A stretch of DNA of 64,000 nucleotides from Sinomonas notoginsengisoli (GTDB lineage: Bacteria; Actinomycetota; Actinomycetes; Actinomycetales; Micrococcaceae). Positions 24,415-32,833 of the stretch are shown piece after piece (the stretch's first letter is position 1; every line of letters starts with the position of its first letter). Where the stretch lies: positions 620,001-684,000 of the forward strand of contig NZ_JAIZDP010000001.1 of assembly GCF_021554725.1 (NCBI RefSeq), read 5' to 3'. The notes beneath the pieces were generated by a model that was not told where the DNA came from, did no database searches, and saw only the letters and a program-made list of their open reading frames with translations. A program made the translations under genes and the position numbers.

Positions 24415-24767
24415 GGCCTCACCACGACGAGCACCGCGAACACGAGGGCGGCGAGGAAGACGGTGACAGTCATGGCGAGCATGACCCTTGAGAACGGCAG
24501 CTCACGGCCGTGGCGCATGGCCTGCTCGGCGTGGGCCCACCGGCGGTAGGCGAGCACGGCGAGGGAGGCACCGACGCCGGCGAGCGCCACGGCGAGGACG
24601 CCGCGCACGAGGGTCGGGGCGATGTTGGGGGTGAGCTGGTCCAGGGCGACCGCGCCGGCGAGCAGTGCCAGCGACGTCCGCAGCCAGGCGAGGAAGGTGC
24701 GCTCGTTGGCGAGGGAGAAGCGATAGTCAGGGGTGTTCCCACTCCTGCGCCACTCGGGTTCCCGCAT
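24411..24767 (-). CDS. DUF202 / YidH-type membrane protein (first of pair)
   Basis: 118 aa. FSLANERTFLAWLRTSLAL near the N-terminus is the DUF202 signature, followed by three hydrophobic segments. ATG 24767 gives the usual family length; the frame extends far upstream without homology. It overlaps its paralogue by 4 bases. Confidence 0.85.
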   Translation of the reverse strand: MREPEWRRSGNTPDYRFSLANERTFLAWLRTSLALLAGAVALDQLTPNIAPTLVRGVLAVALAGVGASLAVLAYRRWAHAEQAMRHGRELPFSRVMLAMTVTVFLAALVFAVLVVVRP

Positions 24768-24884
24768 AGACCTCTCCTCCGTCGTCTGGCCAGGCGAGGT
24801 GCCCGTGCAGGCAACGCCTGCGGCCGCCCGTGCAGGATACCGTGCGGACGGCGCTCGACTGGGACGGGGCCGCGGAGGGACCGG

Positions 24885-24890
24885 TAGATT
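24885..24890 (+). promoter_or_regulatory. Leaderless -10 box
   Basis: TAGATT ends 7 bases before ATG 24898. Confidence 0.6.
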
Positions 24891-24897
24891 GTGGCCC

Positions 24898-25878
24898 ATG
24901 AGCTCCCCCTCCCCCGCGTCCCGCATCCAGGGCTGCCTCGTGGGCACGGCCGTTGCCGAGTCGGCGGTGCTGGCCGGCCTCTCCGCCGAAGGGGCGGGAA
25001 ACGAGGGGACCCTGCGCCCGTTGGGGGCCGCGGGACAGCTCACGCTCTTCACGGCGGATGCGCTCCTGGAGGCCATCGAGTGGGCCAACAGCGGCGTCCA
25101 TGCCGACGAGGCGGCGTGCGTATGGCTCGCCTCGCTGCGCTGGGTCTCGGCCCAAGGGGTGCCGATCTCGCCGACCGCCCCCGTCGGCCAGCCGCGTTGG
25201 CTCGACACGCAGGACGGCGTCCTCGTCCCGGTCGCGTCTGCGCCGGCCTGGACGAGCTCTCTCACGGGCGGGGAGATGGGCTCGCCGTCACGGCCCGTCG
25301 GCCTGGAGTTCGACGACGCCGGCGCAGCCGCCCATGCCGCCCCCTTCGGGCTCGTCCCCCACATCACGGCCGCGGCTGTTGCGAAGATGAGCGTCGACGG
25401 CGCATCGCTCACGCACGGCGCGGCCGTCGCTGTGCAGGCCGCCGCCGCTGTGGCCTGCGTCGTGCACTTCCTCACGCTCGGCGCAGACCTCAGGACGGCC
25501 GCGGAGTCCGCGCGCGCACAGATCGGCTCGTTCCGCTCCCCCGAGGCGGGCATCTCCGAGGCCCTCGAACCGGTGCCGGAACCGGAGGCGGACTTTTCCG
25601 GGGACCGTCGCGGCGCCGGAAGGACTCTCGCAGGAGCTGTCTCGGCCGTCCTGGCCGCGGAGAGCGCGGCGGAAGCGGGCGACGCCCCACAGGCGGCCTT
25701 CGTGGGAGGGGTTCAGCTGGCGGCCGCTCACGGGCCCGATGCAGCAGCGATCGCAGGTGCGCTGCTCGGGACTCGGTGGGGGCGCGAGGCCGTCCCTTCA
25801 CGCTGGGTTTCCGCAACGGCGGGGATGAAGGCTGCAGCGGGTCTCGCCGCTCGGCTCGCCGAGGCCGCCGGCGCCTGA
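24898..25878 (+). CDS. Degenerate ADP-ribosylglycohydrolase-family protein
   Basis: 326 aa. The fold landmarks of the family are recognisable: RIQGCLVGTAV (9-19), GQLTLFTADALLEA (46-59), PFGLVPH (about 147-153) and a C-terminal AIAGALLGTRWGREAVPSRW. The Mg-binding acidic motifs are lost. The usual DDT before the LTLFT segment reads AAGQ, and the usual DSDS before the C-terminal AIAG reads GPDAA. It is therefore probably a catalytically dead homologue, perhaps an ADP-ribose sensor (inference). The ATG is set by the leaderless TAGATT box. Confidence 0.72.
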   Translation: MSSPSPASRIQGCLVGTAVAESAVLAGLSAEGAGNEGTLRPLGAAGQLTLFTADALLEAIEWANSGVHADEAACVWLASLRWVSAQGVPISPTAPVGQPRWLDTQDGVLVPVASAPAWTSSLTGGEMGSPSRPVGLEFDDAGAAAHAAPFGLVPHITAAAVAKMSVDGASLTHGAAVAVQAAAAVACVVHFLTLGADLRTAAESARAQIGSFRSPEAGISEALEPVPEPEADFSGDRRGAGRTLAGAVSAVLAAESAAEAGDAPQAAFVGGVQLAAAHGPDAAAIAGALLGTRWGREAVPSRWVSATAGMKAAAGLAARLAEAAGA

Positions 25879-25922
25879 CCGACCTCAGCGTCCTCGTCGC
25901 GCCCTTGGCATGCTTCGCGCCC

Positions 25923-26543
25923 TCAGGCGTCCTTCGCACGAGTCGGGCCGGACCGCCGGACGGCGAGGTCGCTGCACGCCTCGCACACGGAGGCCGGCAC
26001 GAGGCCCGCGAGCTGGAGCCTGCCGAAGATCCAGCATCCGAGGCAGAATCCGGCGAACGCCTCAAGCGAGGCAGCCGCGATGAGGACCACGAGCACCGCC
26101 CATGCCGCCGGAGCGAGGCCCACCGCGGCCAGAATCGCCGCGGTGGTCGAGACTGCGGCCCCGATGCCCTGGGCGAACCGCTTGGGCGGCCCCGCGACGA
26201 GCCGCGCCGGCCCCAGACGAGGGGCGATGACGTGGACTGCGATCCGGCCCACAGGCGAGAAGCGCGGACCCCAGGCCAGCCGGAGCCAGAACCCCACGGC
26301 GATCGCCCAGAGCCCCCAGACCGAGCCCGTGGCAAGCCCGAGCGCGAGGACCACCGCGCTGAGCACAACGACGATTCCGGCAGTCGATCGCGCGGCGAAC
26401 TCGTTGACCGGGTTGGGGAACGGGAACAAGCGCGCCGCGAAGCGCCGCGCGGGTTCCACGGGCGCCACCAAAGGCTCGGCGGTCGCATTGTCGAACACAG
26501 AGGCAATGGCGGAATCGGAGTCAGGAAGCGCTCGCGTGGACAT
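25923..26543 (-). CDS. DUF4395 integral membrane protein
   Basis: 206 aa. Four hydrophobic segments (about 55-75, 78-95, 120-140 and 145-170), with FCLGC in the last, match DUF4395; the CxxC pair may be redox-active or bind metal. In many actinobacteria DUF4395 genes neighbour thioredoxin or sulfurtransferase genes, but not here. The ATG is set by TAGCAT 6 bases upstream. Confidence 0.8.
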   Translation of the reverse strand: MSTRALPDSDSAIASVFDNATAEPLVAPVEPARRFAARLFPFPNPVNEFAARSTAGIVVVLSAVVLALGLATGSVWGLWAIAVGFWLRLAWGPRFSPVGRIAVHVIAPRLGPARLVAGPPKRFAQGIGAAVSTTAAILAAVGLAPAAWAVLVVLIAAASLEAFAGFCLGCWIFGRLQLAGLVPASVCEACSDLAVRRSGPTRAKDA

Positions 26544-26549
26544 GCAGCC

Positions 26550-26555
26550 ATGCTA
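26550..26555 (-). promoter_or_regulatory. Leaderless -10 box of the DUF4395 gene
   Basis: TAGCAT on the minus strand ends 6 bases before ATG 26543. Confidence 0.6.
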
Positions 26556-26623
26556 GGAACGGGCGCTGGGATCAGGAAGGAACGTTGCTCCGCATGACGC
26601 TGAAGGCGGCGATGGAGCGCGTG

Positions 26624-27652
26624 TCAGACACTGGCTGCCGGCCAGCGGACGCCGAGCATCTGCAGGAACTCACCCTCAGAGAGCACCTCGACGCGCTGCC
26701 CCCTCTCCCGCAGCGCGAGCGCCCGCCGTGCCTTGTTGGTGGCCCGGCCGGCGCTGAGGTCAGCGGCCACAAACCCGTCGCCGACCACGAGTAGCGTGGT
26801 CGCGCGAGTGACTGAGCTGGCCGGCTGGGCGCCGAGTTCGGCGGCGCGGGCCTTGGCCTCGCTCCGCGGCATGCCGAGGGCACCGGTGAAGACGATCCGG
26901 TGTCCGAAGAGCGGGTGGTGCGGGTCGGCGGCTGTGTTCGCCGGCGGGTTCGTTCCCTCGTCCGGCCAGGGCACCCAGGTGCGGCCGGCGCGCGGGCCGC
27001 TGCCCGCCGTCGTGCGTCCGCCGGTGCCCGCGCTGCGGGCGAGGATGCGGGCCGTGGCGGGCGAGACGGCGTCGCCGGGCGTGAATGCCTGCTGACGCGG
27101 CAGGGGGAGCCCCAAGGCGCCATACACGCCGGCGACGCTTTCGGCGCCGTGCCGACGGGCAATGTCGATGAGGATGCCAGCGCACGCCGCGGCGTCCTCA
27201 GTCGCATCATGATGGTGCTCGAGCGGAACCCCGGCCTCGGCGGCGGCAAATGGCAGCGAGTGGGACACGAGCCGGTACGTCCTGCGGGAGAGGACCACGG
27301 TGCATGCGTAGTCGTAGGCGGGAGCCGCCATGCCGCTCACCTCAAGTGCCGAGCGGATCACCCCGAGGTCGAAAGCAGCGTTGTGGGCCACCAGCACGTC
27401 CTCACCGATGAAGCCGCCGATCTCGGCGAACAAGTCTGCGAAGCGGGGCGCCCCTGCGACCTCGTGCGGGCGGATCCCGTGGATGGCGACATTCCGCGGG
27501 TCGAACTCGTCGTACCCCTCGGGCGGCCTCATGAGCCAGGAGGCGCGTTCGACGGCGCGCCCTCCCCGGACCTTGATGAGGCCGACGGAGCAGGGGGAGC
27601 CTCGGAATCCATTCGCCGTCTCGAAATCGATCGCGGTGAAGTCCAATGCCAC
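26624..27652 (-). CDS. DnaQ-like DEDDh 3'-5' exonuclease with C-terminal BRCT domain
   Basis: 342 aa. Exonuclease motifs: Exo I D9-E11 (AIDFETA), Exo II Asp95 (HNAAFD) and Exo III HHDATEDA (about 147-154). A Pro/Gly-rich linker (about 205-245) leads to a BRCT-like domain (about 248-335; HRIVFTGALGMPRSEA, LLVVGDG). It is probably a repair or proofreading-type exonuclease. GTG 27652 is supported by TAGGCT 6 bases upstream. It is divergent from dedA. Confidence 0.88.
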   Translation of the reverse strand: MALDFTAIDFETANGFRGSPCSVGLIKVRGGRAVERASWLMRPPEGYDEFDPRNVAIHGIRPHEVAGAPRFADLFAEIGGFIGEDVLVAHNAAFDLGVIRSALEVSGMAAPAYDYACTVVLSRRTYRLVSHSLPFAAAEAGVPLEHHHDATEDAAACAGILIDIARRHGAESVAGVYGALGLPLPRQQAFTPGDAVSPATARILARSAGTGGRTTAGSGPRAGRTWVPWPDEGTNPPANTAADPHHPLFGHRIVFTGALGMPRSEAKARAAELGAQPASSVTRATTLLVVGDGFVAADLSAGRATNKARRALALRERGQRVEVLSEGEFLQMLGVRWPAASV

Positions 27653-27658
27653 GCGGCG

Positions 27659-27664
27659 AGCCTA
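27659..27664 (-). promoter_or_regulatory. Leaderless -10 box of the DnaQ-BRCT gene
   Basis: TAGGCT on the minus strand ends 6 bases before GTG 27652. Confidence 0.6.
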
Positions 27665-27745
27665 GCGCGAGAGCGGTCGAGGACCCGGGAACGGCGCGCA
27701 GTCCAAACGTGGGGGCCTCCGCGGATCCCGCGTCTGCGGGGCCGG

Positions 27746-27751
27746 TACCCT
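27746..27751 (+). promoter_or_regulatory. Leaderless -10 box of the dedA gene
   Basis: TACCCT ends 6 bases before GTG 27758 and 3 before ATG 27755. The usual 6-base spacing favours GTG as the start. Confidence 0.5.
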
Positions 27752-27757
27752 TGGATG

Positions 27758-28540
27758 GTGATCCCTGCAGCCCTGGCCGACGCCGCCTCCGTCCTCACGC
27801 TGGCCGTCCAGCCCAAGACCGCCTCGTTCCTTCCCGACTGGCTCAACCCCGACGTGTTCCTGCGGGACTCGCCCCTGGGGCCGTGGGTCGTCCTCGTTGT
27901 CTGCGGAATCATCTTCGCCGAGACTGGCCTGCTCGTCGGCTTCTTCCTCCCCGGCGACTCGATGCTCTTCACTGCCGGCCTGCTCGTAGCCACGGGCGCC
28001 ATCAAGTTCAACCTCTGGCTCATGGCCGCGCTCGTCATCGTCGCCGCCATCATCGGCAATCAATGCGGCTATCTGATCGGCTCCAAGGCAGGCCCAGCAA
28101 TCTTCAACCGGCCGAATTCTCGGCTGTTCAAGCGCGAGAACGTCGAGAAGGCCCACGCGTTCTTCGAAAAGCACGGGGGCAAGGCCCTCATCCTGGCCCG
28201 CTTCGTGCCGATCATCCGCACCTTCGTTCCCGTCATCGTCGGCGTGGCCGGCATGAACCGCGCGCGATTCTTCCTCTTCAACGTGATCGGTGCCGTGCTG
28301 TGGGGCGGTGGCGTCACGCTCCTGGGCGCATGGCTCGGGCAGTACGAGTGGGTGGGGAAGAACATCGACGTCATCTTCATCGCGATCGTCCTCGTCTCGA
28401 TTCTGCCCATCGTGATCGAGTTCGTCCGAGGCCGCTCCGCCAGGCGCCAGTCAGAGGCGTTCGGCACCGACCCGGTGGACGAGTTCATCGAGGAGCACGA
28501 GCCGATCGAGGAGCGCAAGACGCGCCCCGACTGGAAGTAG
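27758..28540 (+). CDS. DedA family membrane protein
   Basis: 260 aa. The DedA/SNARE-associated domain has the conserved acidic and Gly-rich segment FAETGLLVGFFLPGDS (about 50-65) and the FxRxxP motif ARFVPIIRTFVPVIVG (about 149-164). Five or six hydrophobic segments are present and the C-terminus is charged. The family takes part in lipid-carrier translocation and envelope maintenance. It converges on rdgB with a 28-base gap. Confidence 0.9.
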   Translation: MIPAALADAASVLTLAVQPKTASFLPDWLNPDVFLRDSPLGPWVVLVVCGIIFAETGLLVGFFLPGDSMLFTAGLLVATGAIKFNLWLMAALVIVAAIIGNQCGYLIGSKAGPAIFNRPNSRLFKRENVEKAHAFFEKHGGKALILARFVPIIRTFVPVIVGVAGMNRARFFLFNVIGAVLWGGGVTLLGAWLGQYEWVGKNIDVIFIAIVLVSILPIVIEFVRGRSARRQSEAFGTDPVDEFIEEHEPIEERKTRPDWK

Positions 28541-28568
28541 AGCAGCGGGCACAAGGCCACCAGCCCAG

Positions 28569-29273
28569 TCAGCCCGCGAGGGCGGTGACGATCGCCGGCA
28601 GAAGGGCGCGGAACGCATGGCCGCGGTGGCTGATCGCATTCTTCTCCTCGCGGGTCAGCTCGGCGACGCTCACCCCCAGGCCATCGGGCCGCAGGATCGG
28701 GTCATATCCGAACCCGCCATCTCCGCGGGGCTCGCGCAGCAGCGTTCCCGGCATCTCGCCCAGCTCCACCGCCTCATGCCCTGCGCTGGCGGTGCCGGGC
28801 ACCGCAAGAGCCGCGGCACACACGAAGGCCGCCTGCCGATGCTCGTCCCTCACATCCTTCAGCTGGGCCAGGAGGAGCTCGAGGTTCGCCTGGTCGTCGC
28901 CATGCCGTCCCGACCATCGGGCTGAGAAGATCCCCGGCGCGCCACCCAGCACTGCAACGGACAGCCCCGAGTCGTCGGCGATCGAGGGCAGGCCGGTCGC
29001 ATGGGCTACCGCCCTGGCCTTCTTCAGGGCGTTCTCCTCGAACGTCACCCCGTCCTCCACCACGTCCGGTGCGCCCACTGCGCCTGCGTCCACCACCTGG
29101 ACGTCCACGTCGAGGCCTGGGACCTGGCCTCGCAGGAGCTCTCGCAGTTCGGCGAGCTTGCCCTGGTTGTGCGTTGCGAGCACGAGCCTGGGGCGGCCCA
29201 CCTCGGCGGTGGGCCGGACGGACGACGGCGAATGCTCGCCCTCGTGCGCACCGCCACCGTGCTCGGCGCTCAC
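28569..29273 (-). CDS. rdgB: Non-canonical purine NTP pyrophosphatase (XTP/dITP diphosphatase)
   Basis: 234 aa. Motifs [10 protein letters not shown] (about 34-43), ADDSGLSV (about 98-105), [18 protein letters not shown] and [10 protein letters not shown] identify RdgB/HAM1, which removes ITP and XTP from the nucleotide pool. The N-terminal 28 residues are a hydrophilic extension. The GTG start overlaps the rph stop (GTGA), so the two are coupled. Confidence 0.95.
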   Translation of the reverse strand: MSAEHGGGAHEGEHSPSSVRPTAEVGRPRLVLATHNQGKLAELRELLRGQVPGLDVDVQVVDAGAVGAPDVVEDGVTFEENALKKARAVAHATGLPSIADDSGLSVAVLGGAPGIFSARWSGRHGDDQANLELLLAQLKDVRDEHRQAAFVCAAALAVPGTASAGHEAVELGEMPGTLLREPRGDGGFGYDPILRPDGLGVSVAELTREEKNAISHRGHAFRALLPAIVTALAG

Positions 29274-30034
29274 CGCAGTGCCTCGGACAGGGTCTCCCTC
29301 TGGATATCCGCCAGCTGGGTCGTCCCGATGAGGGCAAGGTCAAGCAGGCTGTCGAGCTCCTCCCGGTCGAACGGCACGCCCTCAGCGGTGCCCTGCACCT
29401 CGACGAACTTGCCCGAACCGGTGACCACCACGTTCATGTCCGTCTCGGCACGCACATCCTCGACATAGGGCAGGTCCAGCATCGGCACCCCGTCGATGAT
29501 GCCCACCGAGACGGCGGAGACGGTGTCGACGAGCGGCTCGGCCCCGGTCTCGACGAGCCCCTTGTCCTTCGCCCAGCGAACGGCCTCCGCGAGGGCGACG
29601 AAGGCACCGGTGATCGCAGCCGTGCGGGTGCCCCCATCCGCTTGGAGCACGTCGCAGTCCAGCACGATCGTGTTCTCACCCAGCGCCTGGGTGTCGATGA
29701 TGGAGCGCAGCGACCGTCCAATGAGCCGGGAGATCTCATGCGTCCGCCCACCGATACGGCCCTTGACCGACTCCCGGTCGGAGCGGGTGTTGGTAGCGCG
29801 CGGGAGCATCGCGTACTCGGCGGTCACCCAGCCGCGGCCCTCGCCCTTGAGCCAGCGCGGCACGCCCTCCGTGAACGAGGCGGTGCAGAGCACACGGGTG
29901 TTGCCGAACTCGATGAGGGCGGATCCTTCGGCCTGCTTCGACCAGCCTCGTGTAATCGAGATGGGTCTCAGCTGGTCGGGGGCGCGCCCGTCTGCGCGCA
30001 CAACAGTAGGACTTCCAGGGGTGCTCGGGGTCAT
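29270..30034 (-). CDS. rph: Ribonuclease PH
   Basis: 254 aa. Phosphorolytic 3'-tRNA processing exoribonuclease. Family motifs [44 protein letters not shown] and [10 protein letters not shown] are present over the full length. TAAGCT ends 6 bases before the ATG, indicating a leaderless message covering rph-rdgB. Confidence 0.96.
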   Translation of the reverse strand: MTPSTPGSPTVVRADGRAPDQLRPISITRGWSKQAEGSALIEFGNTRVLCTASFTEGVPRWLKGEGRGWVTAEYAMLPRATNTRSDRESVKGRIGGRTHEISRLIGRSLRSIIDTQALGENTIVLDCDVLQADGGTRTAAITGAFVALAEAVRWAKDKGLVETGAEPLVDTVSAVSVGIIDGVPMLDLPYVEDVRAETDMNVVVTGSGKFVEVQGTAEGVPFDREELDSLLDLALIGTTQLADIQRETLSEALR

Positions 30035-30040
30035 GGCACC

Positions 30041-30046
30041 AGCTTA
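30041..30046 (-). promoter_or_regulatory. Leaderless -10 box of rph
   Basis: TAAGCT on the minus strand ends 6 bases before ATG 30034. Confidence 0.6.
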
Positions 30047-30119
30047 TCGACTCGGTCCCACGGTCGGTGAAGTCCGCACCGTCGCCCTGCCCAACCGGCG
30101 TCATCGCGATCCCCAGGGG

Positions 30120-30917
30120 TCAGACGGTGTAGTGCACCCCCGCGACCGCGACGGCGATCGGCCCCTCGTACGCCTTCTGGGCCTCCGCGACAGAGAGGTT
30201 CGCGTCATTCCACACCGGGAGGTGGGTCAGCAGCAGGCGCTTCGCATCGGCGTCGTGCGCCGCCTGGCCCGCACGCAGGCCGGTGAGGTGGACACCGTCG
30301 ATCGCGTCGTCCCGTCCCTCGTGGTACGCGGCTTCGCACAGGAACAGGTCCGCCCCACGTGTCGCCTCGACGAGCCCGGAGCACGAGTCGGTGTCCCCGG
30401 AGTAGGCCAGCACCCGGCGCTCCACCCCGCCCGCGGTGTCGGGCTCGGCGCACTCGACGCGCAAGGCATAAGCCTCCGCGATCGGATGGCGGGCCACGAA
30501 GGGCGTGAACCGGAAGGGGCCGAAGTCGACGGCCTGCCCGGCCTTCCACTCGTGGAACTCGAAGTCCTCGTCGAGGTCCGCCTCGGGTTGCATGTCCAAG
30601 GCGGTCGTGATGCGCTTCTTCGTCGCAGCCGGCCCCCATACGGGCACGCGCCCGGCGGTCCATCCGTTCGGGTCCCAGTGGACCGCAACATGCAGGCCTG
30701 TCAGGTCCATGCAGTGGTCCGGGTGCAGGTGGCTGAGGAGGACACCGTCGATGTCGGCCAGGTCGACATACCTCTGCAGGACGCCGAGCGCGCCCGAGCC
30801 GAGGTCCAGCAGGATCCGCCAGTCCCGCTCTCCGTCGTTGGCTGTCAGGAGATAGCACGAGGCGGGGGAACTCGGGCCCGGAAACGAGCCCGAACAGCCG
30901 ACGATGGTGAGCTTCAC
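30120..30917 (-). CDS. Metallo-beta-lactamase-fold hydrolase (RNase Z-like)
   Basis: 265 aa. The zinc motif [10 protein letters not shown] (about 61-70), further ligands in SGDTD and a C-terminal THLPVW are intact. It resembles ribonuclease Z and cyclic-nucleotide phosphodiesterase relatives, commonly found between murI and rph in Micrococcales. The substrate is not known. The GTG start overlaps the murI stop. Confidence 0.85.
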   Translation of the reverse strand: MKLTIVGCSGSFPGPSSPASCYLLTANDGERDWRILLDLGSGALGVLQRYVDLADIDGVLLSHLHPDHCMDLTGLHVAVHWDPNGWTAGRVPVWGPAATKKRITTALDMQPEADLDEDFEFHEWKAGQAVDFGPFRFTPFVARHPIAEAYALRVECAEPDTAGGVERRVLAYSGDTDSCSGLVEATRGADLFLCEAAYHEGRDDAIDGVHLTGLRAGQAAHDADAKRLLLTHLPVWNDANLSVAEAQKAYEGPIAVAVAGVHYTV

Positions 30918-31879
30918 GGTGCCATCCTCCCGGTGTCGCGCGCGGCGAAGTGGGAGATCCGCGCCGACCCGCCGCGGGCGCGCGCCGCCTCGAGCATCTC
31001 GGGGGTGATCTTGGCCAAGCTTGCCGTGGGATAGCGGGCCGCGACGTGGTCCGCGTGCTGGACCCCCTGGACCTCCGGTCCGAGGAAGCGCCGCGCCAGG
31101 ACTTCGAACTGGACGGGGTCGCCGGTCGCGACGAAGCTGTGCATCGGCGGCCCGTCACCGGAGCGAACCAGCCCGTTGCGCATGAGCGCGCGGTACACGT
31201 CCTTGGCGGTCTCCTCCGCGCTCGAGACGAGGGTCACACCCTCGCCCATGACATAGGAGATGACGCCGGTCAGCAGCGGGTAGTGGGTGCAGCCGAGCAC
31301 TAGCGTGTCTACCCCGGCCGCCTTGAGCGGGGCCAGATAGCGCTCTGCGACCTCGAGGAGCTCGGGGCCGGTGGTGATCCCTGCCTCGACGAACGGCACG
31401 AATGCGGGGCACGCCCCAGACGTGATCTCAAGGTCCGGGGCCGCGGCGAACGTGTCATCGTAGGCCCGCGAGCCGACCGTCGCGCTCGTCCCGATCACCC
31501 CGACGCGGCCGTTGCGGGTGGCGACGACTGCGCGCCGCACGGCCGGCTGGATCACCTCGATGACGGGAATGCCGTAGCGGGCCGTGTAGCGCTCACGGGC
31601 ATCCCTCAGGACCGCTGCCGAGGCCGAGTTGCAGGCGATCGTGAGGGCCTTGACCCCCGAGGCCACGAGCTCGTCCATCACGCCGAGCGCGAAGGCCCGC
31701 ACCTCGGCGATGGGCAGCGGACCGTACGGTCCGTTCGCGGTGTCTCCCACGTAGACGATCGATTCCTGGGGCAGCTGGTCGATCACTGCCCGAGCCACCG
31801 TGAGGCCGCCCACCCCCGAATCGAAGATGCCGATCGGCCGTTCGGAGGCCGGCAGTTCCGCTGTGCCCGGCTCACTCAT
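30914..31879 (-). CDS. murI: Glutamate racemase
   Basis: 321 aa. It makes D-glutamate for peptidoglycan. FDSGVGG at 19-25, catalytic Cys83 in ACNSAS and the second catalytic Cys in GCTHYPLL (about 198) are present. It has about 35-45 more C-terminal residues than typical racemases, Ala/Arg-rich. Its start overlaps the DUF2017 stop by 8 bases. Confidence 0.95.
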   Translation of the reverse strand: MSEPGTAELPASERPIGIFDSGVGGLTVARAVIDQLPQESIVYVGDTANGPYGPLPIAEVRAFALGVMDELVASGVKALTIACNSASAAVLRDARERYTARYGIPVIEVIQPAVRRAVVATRNGRVGVIGTSATVGSRAYDDTFAAAPDLEITSGACPAFVPFVEAGITTGPELLEVAERYLAPLKAAGVDTLVLGCTHYPLLTGVISYVMGEGVTLVSSAEETAKDVYRALMRNGLVRSGDGPPMHSFVATGDPVQFEVLARRFLGPEVQGVQHADHVAARYPTASLAKITPEMLEAARARGGSARISHFAARDTGRMAP

Positions 31880-32453
31880 GGCCGCTGCCGTGGGAACGGG
31901 TCCGGTGTGCGTCCAGCATGGCCTCGAGGAGTGTGGTCTGGAGCCACGTGACGAAGTTGTACACCAGGGCGAGGTACGCATCGACGTCCTCGGCCTCTGA
32001 CCAGTCGGTAATCCCGTGGACCTTCTCGGCATCCTCCTCGCTGCGGATGCCGAGGCGCTCGGCGAGGACGAGGCGCACGTCGTTGAGCGCCGTCGACCAG
32101 TGCCGGGCGGCGGCGTCGTCAAGGACGAGATGCACGGACTCGAGGGACAGCGAGGCGGCACGCAGCGCACCGGCCTTCCCTTCCCTCAGCGAGCGTTCGG
32201 TGAGCCGACGGAAATCCAGGGAGGCCGCGGCGTCGTCCGTGAACGCATTGGGAAGCAGCCGGGCCAGGGCGGGGTCCTCGGGCTCGCTCGCATTCGGGCT
32301 GAAGCCCACGAGCGCCTCAAGCGGGTCCTCGTCGGCAGGGCCGAGATCCAGCATGCCCACCACGTCGTTGAAGAGCCCGCGGAGCAGCTCCCGCTCTGGT
32401 TCCTCGAGGCGCCCGGTGATGCCCCGGCGACCATACGTGAACGGTTCAGCCAT
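31872..32453 (-). CDS. DUF2017 protein
   Basis: 193 aa. Soluble, largely helical protein conserved in actinobacteria immediately after clpS, as here (8-base overlap). No catalytic motif is visible. The context links it to ClpS-dependent proteolysis or to murI; the role is unknown. Confidence 0.85.
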   Translation of the reverse strand: MAEPFTYGRRGITGRLEEPERELLRGLFNDVVGMLDLGPADEDPLEALVGFSPNASEPEDPALARLLPNAFTDDAAASLDFRRLTERSLREGKAGALRAASLSLESVHLVLDDAAARHWSTALNDVRLVLAERLGIRSEEDAEKVHGITDWSEAEDVDAYLALVYNFVTWLQTTLLEAMLDAHRTRSHGSGHE

Positions 32454-32763
32454 TCTGTCCGGACCTCTCCACCGTGGCCCACAGGCCGTAGGTGTGCATC
32501 GCGACCGCGTGCTGCTCGACGGCCTCCTTCGATCCGTGGGTCACGATCGAGCGGCCCTCGGTGTGGACCTGCATCATGAGGGCGTCCGCCTTGGCCTCTG
32601 TGTAGCCGAAGTACGTCTGGAACACGTAGCTGACGTAGCTCATCAGGTTGACGGGGTCATTCCAGACGACAAGGTTCCACGGGGTCAGCCGGACTGTGTC
32701 CTCCCTCGCCTCGGCCTGCCCGGCGACCTCCTGCGAAGGCTCGGTGGCGACGCTGATGCTCAT
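32446..32763 (-). CDS. clpS: ATP-dependent Clp protease adaptor ClpS
   Basis: 105 aa. The core WNLVVWNDPVNLMSYVSYVF (about 29-48) and the HTEGRSIVTHG segment are the ClpS N-degron pocket and ClpA/C docking features. It delivers N-end-rule substrates to the Clp protease. A TAGAAT box 7 bases upstream sets ATG 32763. It is divergent from pncB. Confidence 0.95.
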   Translation of the reverse strand: MSISVATEPSQEVAGQAEAREDTVRLTPWNLVVWNDPVNLMSYVSYVFQTYFGYTEAKADALMMQVHTEGRSIVTHGSKEAVEQHAVAMHTYGLWATVERSGQNG

Positions 32764-32770
32764 GGCGTCC

Positions 32771-32776
32771 ATTCTA
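32771..32776 (-). promoter_or_regulatory. Leaderless -10 box of clpS
   Basis: TAGAAT on the minus strand ends 7 bases before ATG 32763. Confidence 0.65.
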
Positions 32777-32821
32777 GGCAGGCTGGATCGCACTGCCCGG
32801 CCCCAGCGCGCCGCGCGCGTA

Positions 32822-32827
32822 TAGAGT
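32822..32827 (+). promoter_or_regulatory. Leaderless -10 box of pncB
   Basis: TAGAGT ends 6 bases before GTG 32834. Confidence 0.65.
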
Positions 32828-32833
32828 GGCAGC

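Noticed and set aside
24768-25553. Upstream extension of the first DUF202 gene
   Set aside because: The frame overlaps the ADP-ribosylglycohydrolase homologue antisense; family length and the conserved N-terminus support ATG 24767.
26900-27757. Long in-frame extension upstream of dedA
   Set aside because: It runs antisense through the DnaQ-BRCT gene. The leaderless box at 27746-27751 and family length place the dedA start at 27758.
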